Assembly (NCBI RefSeq): GCF_014926585.1
Contig: NZ_CP045422.1
Span: 1,404,501 to 1,468,500, forward strand
Origin: Devosia beringensis
GTDB lineage: Bacteria > Pseudomonadota > Alphaproteobacteria > Rhizobiales > Devosiaceae
Length of the DNA: 64,000 nt
Direction of reading: 5' to 3'
Each line of letters starts with the position of its first letter. Position 1 is the stretch's first letter. The notes under the pieces were generated by a model, which ran no database searches, had not been told where the DNA came from, and worked only from the letters and a program-made list of their open reading frames with translations. A program made the position numbers and the translations under genes. Below, in pieces: positions 57,886 to 64,000 of the stretch.

Positions 57886-58719
57886 TCAGCTCTGGCCGCT
57901 TCTGCGCAAGGCGGCCGGGGTCACCCCGAGCAGGCGCTTGACCACCCGGGTGAAATAGCCCGGGTCGTCATAGCCCAGCCCGGCCCCGATCTGCTGGATC
58001 GACAGCGTCGAGAACAGCAATTGCCGGCGCAGCTCCAGCGCCAGCCGCCGCTCGATCACTGCCAGGGCGGAAATGCCCAGCACCTGGCGGCAGACCCGGT
58101 TGAGATGGGTCGGGGTAATGCCCATGCTGGCGGCATAGTCGGCAATGCGCCTGGTGTCGCGGAAGCGGATATCGACCAGCGAGCGGAACGCGGCCACATG
58201 CAGCCGGGCTTTTGCCGCCCCCTCGCTGGGCGCTGCCGGCAGGCTGCGGCCACGCTGCAGCGCCACCTGCAGCACGGTGAGATGGGCGCGCATGGCCAGT
58301 TCATGGAACAGGCCTGGCCGGTCGGCTTCGGTCAGCAGCGCGTCGAGCGCCGTGTCGATGGCCGTGGTGCCGCTGACGATCACCCCGGCGGGCGGGCTGT
58401 CGATGGCCTCGCCCAGATCGCGCTCGAGCAGCGTCACCACCAGGCCCTCGACATTGTGGCTGAAGACATAGGCATGCACGGTCAGCGCCGGCACCACGAC
58501 GATGGCCGGCGGGCGGAGCTCAAAGCCGGTGCCATCGAGCGTGGCATGGCCCCAGCCATGGGTGAGGCTGAGGATCTGGAAGAAGCGCTCATGGCGATGG
58601 GGGGCGATGCGGTAGTCGTGCAGCGCGCTGCGCGACTGGATGGTTTCCCAATGCAGCCAGTCCTGTCGGGCATCGGCATCGGCCTCGCCATAAAGCGCAT
58701 AGGTGGGGATCCGGTCCAT
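57886..58719 (-). CDS. pobR: AraC-family regulator, PobR-like
   Basis: AraC/XylS activator of 277 residues. The N-terminal cupin-like sensor (IPTYALYGE, HRHERFFQILSLTHGWGHATLDG) and C-terminal double helix-turn-helix (IADYAASMGITPTHLNRVCRQVLG; IQQIGAGLGYDDPGYFTRVVKRLLGVTP) are clear. PobR of this type activates pobA with 4-hydroxybenzoate. It diverges from pobA. The ATG at 58719 is favoured; another in-frame ATG at 58755 is possible. Confidence 0.85.
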   Translation of the reverse strand: MDRIPTYALYGEADADARQDWLHWETIQSRSALHDYRIAPHRHERFFQILSLTHGWGHATLDGTGFELRPPAIVVVPALTVHAYVFSHNVEGLVVTLLERDLGEAIDSPPAGVIVSGTTAIDTALDALLTEADRPGLFHELAMRAHLTVLQVALQRGRSLPAAPSEGAAKARLHVAAFRSLVDIRFRDTRRIADYAASMGITPTHLNRVCRQVLGISALAVIERRLALELRRQLLFSTLSIQQIGAGLGYDDPGYFTRVVKRLLGVTPAALRRSGQS

Positions 58720-58790
58720 GTTCGGATAGTGCAAGAGATAGAGAGCCCCGTCCATTCCCCAAAACGCGGAAATGCGCATGCTGAGGTTAA

Positions 58791-59963
<1,173 letters not shown>

Positions 59964-59965
59964 CG

Positions 59966-59990
59966 AAGCCGGATAGGCGTTACCCGGCTT
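59966..59990. terminator. Hairpin between pobA and the TetR gene
   Basis: Perfect arms AAGCCGG/CCGGCTT with an 11-base loop, in the 33-bp gap between the convergent pobA and TetR stops. It can end transcription on both strands. Confidence 0.6.
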
Positions 59991-59996
59991 TCAGCA

Positions 59997-60548
59997 TCAG
60001 CCGATCAGTTTGCGGCACAGCAGCTTGATGGCCGCGGTCATGGCGGCTTCGTCCGGGGTCTTGAGCGCAATGCCATAGGCGGCGGCGCAGATTACCTTGG
60101 CCAGCATGGCCGGATCCTCGGTGCCGGCGGCCTGCAGGGCGGCGGCGATCTCGGCTTGGGCGCGCAGGTCGGTGTCGCGGACCCGGATCCCCGCCCGCCG
60201 ATGCTCGCTCATGATCTCGGCGGCGTGGGGCGAACCCTCGAGGGACCGCGCCAGGCTGGCAAATTGCCCCGCCAGCGCATTGCCGATGCGCTCGGCAATA
60301 TCCCCGGGGCCCTGCATGCCCCTATCATAGGCAGCCAGCAGCTCGTCCATCATGGTGTCGACAATGCCGGTAAAGACGGCGTCCTTGTCGGCAAACTGGG
60401 CATAGAGCGTCGGCTTGGCGATCTGCGCCGCGCGCGCAATGGCCTCCATGGTGGTGCCGCGCAGGCCATGGCGCAGCACCAGAATACGGGCGGCATCGAG
60501 GATGCGCCGCCGCTTTTCCATCATCCGCTCGTCAACCGCGTCAGCCAA
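59997..60548 (-). CDS. TetR-family transcriptional regulator
   Basis: Regulator of 183 residues. The helix-turn-helix is typical (RRRILDAARILVLRHGLRGTTMEAIARAAQIAKPTLYAQFADKDAVF), followed by a ligand domain of the TetR C-terminal kind. A TTG at 60548 gives the usual short lead before helix 1; an ATG at 60524 is an alternative. It diverges from an NAD-dependent epimerase/dehydrogenase gene, and a perfect 10-bp inverted repeat sits between them, so it probably represses that gene and itself. Ligand unknown. Confidence 0.85.
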   Translation of the reverse strand: MADAVDERMMEKRRRILDAARILVLRHGLRGTTMEAIARAAQIAKPTLYAQFADKDAVFTGIVDTMMDELLAAYDRGMQGPGDIAERIGNALAGQFASLARSLEGSPHAAEIMSEHRRAGIRVRDTDLRAQAEIAAALQAAGTEDPAMLAKVICAAAYGIALKTPDEAAMTAAIKLLCRKLIG

Positions 60549-60570
60549 TGTTCGAATCCGTCTTGAACTG

Positions 60571-60600
60571 ATTGAACGAATATAATATCTTTCGTTCAAT
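60571..60600. promoter_or_regulatory. TetR-type operator overlapping divergent promoters
   Basis: Perfect 10-bp arms ATTGAACGAA and TTCGTTCAAT with a 10-base spacer (TATAATATCT) that looks like a -10 box. It lies between the TetR gene and the SDR gene, 17 bp before the SDR start, the classic location of a TetR operator. Confidence 0.8.
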
Positions 60601-60617
60601 TCGTAAAGGAGATCAGC

Positions 60618-61631
60618 ATGACCGACCGTGTTCTCGTCACCGGCATATCCGGCTTTCTCGGCGGCCATGTCGCCCTGCAACTGCTCACTGCTGGCTACAC
60701 CGTGCGCGGCAGTGTGCGCAACCTTTCCAAGGCCGACAAGGTCCGCGATACGCTGAGCAAGGCCGGCGCCGACACGTCGCGCCTCGAATTCGTGGCGCTG
60801 GACCTGCTGAGCGATGCCGGCTGGCGCGAAGCGATGGATGGCGTGCGCTACCTCCAGCATACCGCCTCGCCCTTTGCGCTGGAAACCCCCAAGGATCCCA
60901 ACGACTTCATTCGCCCCGCCGTCGAGGGCACGCGCCGGGCCATCGAGGCGGCCCTGGCCGCCCAGGTCGAGCGCGTGGTGCTGACCTCCTCCATCGCCGC
61001 CATCCAGTATGGCCAGGCCGACTATGCGCGCACCATGACCGAGGCCGACTGGACCGATGTCGACAGCCCCACGACCGGCGCCTATCCCAAATCCAAGACA
61101 CTGGCCGAGCGCGAGGCCTGGCGGCTGATGGACGCCGCCGGCCGCCACGATGACCTGGCCGTCATCAACCCGGCCGGCATTCTCGGACCGCTGCTGGACG
61201 AGGATCCCGGCACCTCGGCGACGATCATCCGCCGCCTGCTCGACGGCAAGCTGCCGGCGGCGCCGAAACTGGCGATGTCGCTGGTCGATGTGCGCGACGT
61301 GGCGGCGCTACAGGTCGATGCCATGACCAATCCGGCCGCCGGCGGCCAGCGCTGCATTGCCTCACAAGGCACCTACTGGATGAGCGATGTGGGCCGCATG
61401 CTGCGCCCGGCCTTTCCGGACCGCCGCGTACCGACGGGCGAATTGCCCACCTGGCTGCTGCGCGTGGTTGCCCTGTTCGACCGGGATATCCGCGACAATC
61501 TGCACGAACTGGGCACCATGAAGCGCGTCGATGGCCACCGCGGCAGCGAGCGCCTGGGCCGGCCGCTGATCACCGCCGCCGACGCCGCCATCGCCACCGG
61601 CCGGAGCCTTGTCGCCCATCACCTGGTGTGA
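60618..61631 (+). CDS. NAD(P)-dependent epimerase/dehydrogenase (dihydroflavonol reductase-like)
   Basis: Extended SDR of 337 residues. The N-terminal VTGISGFLGGHVALQLL binds the cofactor, LTSSIAAI holds the Ser, and YPKSK holds the Tyr and Lys. The pattern VRNLSKADKVRDTL resembles dihydroflavonol 4-reductase/cinnamoyl-CoA-reductase-like aldehyde reductases. The substrate is unknown, maybe a reactive aldehyde from aromatics or stress. It is controlled by the divergent TetR. AAAGGAG ribosome site upstream. Confidence 0.82.
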   Translation: MTDRVLVTGISGFLGGHVALQLLTAGYTVRGSVRNLSKADKVRDTLSKAGADTSRLEFVALDLLSDAGWREAMDGVRYLQHTASPFALETPKDPNDFIRPAVEGTRRAIEAALAAQVERVVLTSSIAAIQYGQADYARTMTEADWTDVDSPTTGAYPKSKTLAEREAWRLMDAAGRHDDLAVINPAGILGPLLDEDPGTSATIIRRLLDGKLPAAPKLAMSLVDVRDVAALQVDAMTNPAAGGQRCIASQGTYWMSDVGRMLRPAFPDRRVPTGELPTWLLRVVALFDRDIRDNLHELGTMKRVDGHRGSERLGRPLITAADAAIATGRSLVAHHLV

Positions 61632-61732
61632 GCGGGGGGTTGCCGCAGGGCAATGAGGTGCTGGCGGGATCATTCCATGCAGACAGGAATGCGCCCGCCC
61701 GTCGCTGTTGCCCTATCGCCAGCAGCCCCTTC

Positions 61733-62713
61733 CTAGAGCGGTTTCTTGAGCCACTTGGCAAGAACGCCCGCGATACCTTCGCGGAACAGTAGCACGCTGG
61801 CGACGAAGATCACGCCCTGCAGGACCGTCACCCAGGCCCCGAAGCCGGCAAAATAGTTCTGCATGGTGACGATGACGGCCGCGCCGATCAGGGGCCCGAA
61901 AACCGTGCCCATGCCACCCAGCAGTGTCATCAGCACCACCTCGCCGGACATGGACCAGTAGACATCGGTCAGCGAGGCAAGCTGGAAGACGATGGCCTTG
62001 GTGGCGCCGGCGAGGCCCGCCAGGGCGGCCGACATCACGAAGACGGCGAGCTTGTAGCGGTTGACCTTGTAGCCCAGCGAGATCGAGCGCGGTTCATTGT
62101 CGCGAATGGCCTTTAGCACCTGTCCGAAGGGCGAATGGATGATGCGGTAGATCAGCAGCAGCGCCCCAAAGACGATGGCCAGCACGACGAAATACAGCGT
62201 GTAGTCCGAGGTGAGGTCAATCAGCCCGAACAGCTTGCCGCGCGGCACGGCCTGGATGCCGTCTTCGCCGCCGGTGAAGGGCGCCTGCACCGCAATAAAG
62301 TAGACCATCTGCGCGAAGGCCAGCGTCACCATGGCGAAATAGATGCCCTGACGGCGAATGGCGAGCACACCGATGCCTAGGCCAAGCACGGTGGCCGCCA
62401 GCACGCCCAGCAGGATAGCAAATTCGGGGTTGAGCCCCCAGGCCTTGGCGGCATAGGCCGCAACATAGCTGGACGACCCAAAGAAGGCCGCATGGCCGAA
62501 TGACAACAGGCCGCCAAAGCCGAGCAGCAGGTTGAGCGCACTGGCGAACAGCGCGAAGCACAGCACCTTCATCAGGAAGACGGGATAGAGCACGCTGGGC
62601 GCGATCAGGAGCAGACCGAGCAGGACGGCAAAGATCACCACATGGTGGCGCGGCGTGCCGATCGGCAGGGCCGCAGCGGCGGATCGATAGCCGGTTTCCG
62701 ACGGGGTGGTCAT
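61733..62713 (-). CDS. Second branched-chain-type ABC transporter permease, LivM type
   Basis: Membrane protein of 326 residues with about ten hydrophobic segments. NLLLGFGGLLSFGHAAFFGSSSYVAAY, the loop LKAIRDNEPRSISLGYKVNRYKLAVFVMSAALAGLAG and the GGMGTVFGPLIGAAVIV part identify LivM. Start at 62713 shares TGATG with livH. The ATPase genes of this transporter are not in the window. The gap to the SDR gene (61632-61732) shows only a weak long-loop inverted repeat. Confidence 0.88.
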   Translation of the reverse strand: MTTPSETGYRSAAAALPIGTPRHHVVIFAVLLGLLLIAPSVLYPVFLMKVLCFALFASALNLLLGFGGLLSFGHAAFFGSSSYVAAYAAKAWGLNPEFAILLGVLAATVLGLGIGVLAIRRQGIYFAMVTLAFAQMVYFIAVQAPFTGGEDGIQAVPRGKLFGLIDLTSDYTLYFVVLAIVFGALLLIYRIIHSPFGQVLKAIRDNEPRSISLGYKVNRYKLAVFVMSAALAGLAGATKAIVFQLASLTDVYWSMSGEVVLMTLLGGMGTVFGPLIGAAVIVTMQNYFAGFGAWVTVLQGVIFVASVLLFREGIAGVLAKWLKKPL

Positions 62714-63600
62714 CACTGAGTCCTTCCAAACAGCCCTGCAGGCTTGACGAGCAGCACGATGGCCATGATCACGAAGATCACCACGGACGAGCCTTCGGGG
62801 TAGATGACGCGGGTCAGCCCCTCGACGATGCCGAGGCCGAAGCCGGTTAGGATAGCGCCCAAGATGGAGCCCATGCCGCCAATGACAACGACGGCAAACA
62901 CCACGATGATGAGGTCGGCGCCCATATTGGGATTGACCGAATAGATGGGGGCTGCCAGCACGCCGGCCAGCGCTGCCAAGGCAACCCCGAAGCCATAGGT
63001 AAGGGTGATCATGCGCGGAACATTGATGCCGAAGGCGCCTACCAGCGTCGGGTTTTCGGTAGCGGCGCGCAGATAGGCGCCCAGGCGGGTCTTCTCGATG
63101 GCGAACCAGGTGGCAAAGCACACCACGACCGAGGCGAACACCACCCAGCCGCGATAGTTGGGCAGGAACATGAAGCCAAGATTGGTGCCGCCCGAAAGTT
63201 CGGCAGGAATGGAATAGGGCAGGCCGGACACGCCATACTGGTTGCGGAACAGGCCCTGGATGATCAGCGCCAGCCCGAAGGTCAGCAGCAGGCCATAGAG
63301 ATGGTCGAGATGGTAGAGCCGGCTAATCATCAGGCGTTCGATCACCACCCCGCTTGCGCCCACCACGATCGGCACGATCAGCAGCGCCCACCAATAGTTG
63401 ATGCCGGTGTAGGTCAGCAGCATCCAGGCGACGAAGGCCCCCATCATGTACTGCGCGCCGTGGCTGAAATTGATGATGTTGAGCAGGCCGAAGATGACGG
63501 CCAACCCCAGGCTGAGCAGGGCATAGAACGAGCCGTTGATCAGCCCCAGCAGCAACTGGCCGAAAAGTGCCTGAGGCGGTATGCCCAAAAGCTCGAACAT
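62713..63600 (-). CDS. Second branched-chain-type ABC transporter permease, LivH type
   Basis: Membrane protein of 295 residues. LLNIINFSHGAQYMMGAFVAW, SRLYHLDHLYGLLLTFGLALI, YLRAATENPTLVGAFGINVPRMITLTYGFGVALAALAGVL and the end VLLVKPAGLFGRTQ are LivH hallmarks. It follows the binding-protein gene by 63 bp across a perfect hairpin and overlaps livM by one base. Confidence 0.9.
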   Translation of the reverse strand: MFELLGIPPQALFGQLLLGLINGSFYALLSLGLAVIFGLLNIINFSHGAQYMMGAFVAWMLLTYTGINYWWALLIVPIVVGASGVVIERLMISRLYHLDHLYGLLLTFGLALIIQGLFRNQYGVSGLPYSIPAELSGGTNLGFMFLPNYRGWVVFASVVVCFATWFAIEKTRLGAYLRAATENPTLVGAFGINVPRMITLTYGFGVALAALAGVLAAPIYSVNPNMGADLIIVVFAVVVIGGMGSILGAILTGFGLGIVEGLTRVIYPEGSSVVIFVIMAIVLLVKPAGLFGRTQ

Positions 63601-63631
63601 GACAAATGGTCCCGGTGGTAACGAAGGAGAA

Positions 63632-63652
63632 CGCGCCGGCGGGGCCGGCGCG
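63632..63652 (-). terminator. Hairpin between the second binding-protein gene and livH
   Basis: Perfect 9-bp arms (CGCGCCGGC/GCCGGCGCG) with a 3-base loop just after the binding-protein stop. Same position as the hairpins after dppA, dctP and livK. Confidence 0.65.
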
Positions 63653-63663
63653 TCCGATAGCGA

Positions 63664-64000
63664 CTAGTTGGTGATGAAGGCGCAGCCGCCATCGGCCAGT
63701 GGCCGGAAGGCTTCGTCCGCCGGAATGGTCGCCAGCAGATTGTAATAGTCCCATGGGCCGGTGGACTCGGCGGGCGTCTTGACCTGGAACAGGTACATGT
63801 CGTGCACCTTGCGGCCGTCTTCGCGGATCGTGCCTTCGCCGAACAGCGGATCGCTGGTGGGCGTTGCCTTCATCGCCGCCATCACGGCCTCGGTTTCCTT
63901 GCTGCCGGTCGATTCAACCGCCTTGAGGTAATGCAGCACACTGGCATAGACGCCGGCATGCACCATGGTCGGCTTCTTGCCGTCATTTTCGGCCGCGAAG
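63664..64000 (-). CDS. ABC transporter substrate-binding protein, branched-chain type (C-terminal part)
   Basis: The frame is open through the right window edge, so only the last 111 residues are seen. The segments VYASVLHYLKAVESTGSKETEAVMAAMKATP and VHDMYLFQVKTPAESTGPWDYYNLLATIPADEAFRPL match the C-terminal lobe of branched-chain amino-acid-type binding proteins (HAAT family). Such variants with the YNLLATIP stretch often bind aromatic acids or urea-like solutes, which is inference. The start and signal peptide lie outside the window. Confidence 0.85.
   Translation of the reverse strand, partial: FAAENDGKKPTMVHAGVYASVLHYLKAVESTGSKETEAVMAAMKATPTSDPLFGEGTIREDGRKVHDMYLFQVKTPAESTGPWDYYNLLATIPADEAFRPLADGGCAFITN

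Overview
The window is GC-rich chromosomal DNA with tightly packed operons, many TGATG/ATGA start-stop overlaps and GTG/TTG starts. It looks like an alphaproteobacterium of the Hyphomicrobiales, perhaps Devosia or a relative. The clues are a RirA-type iron regulator, PcaQ and AraC-type PobR regulators, an A. fabrum-like hydroxycinnamate gene set and small rhizobial-type membrane proteins. The genus is an inference from gene content. No rRNA, tRNA, CRISPR array, transposase or phage gene was seen.

Bases 1-25 kb are mixed housekeeping and transport: a GGDEF/EAL protein cut by the window edge, a Gfo/Idh oxidoreductase, a YihY/BrkB membrane protein, a dipeptide ABC operon (dppABCDF), a small VOC/secreted protein/aldo-keto reductase unit, a galactose-dehydrogenase-like enzyme, glycerate 2-kinase, an orphan phosphonate module (DUF1045-phnM-phnN), small proteins, a LacI regulator, an ABC-F ATPase, rirA, an IHF/HU-like protein, a GreA/B-family factor and a periplasmic PQQ sugar dehydrogenase fused to cytochrome c.

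Bases 25-60 kb form a lignin-aromatic catabolic island. (i) At 25.0-34.8 kb lies hydroxycinnamate uptake and side-chain removal: a TRAP transporter, MarR regulator, amidohydrolase-type beta-ketoacyl-CoA hydrolase, acyl-CoA dehydrogenase, SDR, feruloyl-CoA synthase and crotonase. This fits CoA-dependent beta-oxidative deacetylation (ferulate to vanillate, coumarate to 4-hydroxybenzoate) rather than the vanillin route. (ii) At 35.0-44.8 kb lies tetrahydrofolate-dependent O-demethylation (LigM) with its own C1 recycling enzymes (MetF-like, PurU, MetE-like) and a gallate-type lower pathway (galB, galC, galD) headed by a VOC-type extradiol dioxygenase. A GntR/FCD regulator and repeated TGTATACA palindromes link these units and a branched-chain-type ABC transporter (44.8-49.5 kb). 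(iii) At 49.6-60 kb lies the full beta-ketoadipate pathway: pcaIJF, pcaDCHG-pcaB and pobA, with IclR, PcaQ and AraC-type regulators.

Bases 60-64 kb hold a TetR/SDR divergent pair around a perfect operator-like inverted repeat, and a second branched-chain-type ABC transporter running off the right edge.

The most interesting candidates are the inferred gallate branch using a type I (VOC) extradiol dioxygenase with an apparent substitution of a usual active-site His, the TGTATACA regulon tying O-demethylation to folate recycling and transport, the MarR operator pair, and hairpins after all four solute-binding-protein genes.
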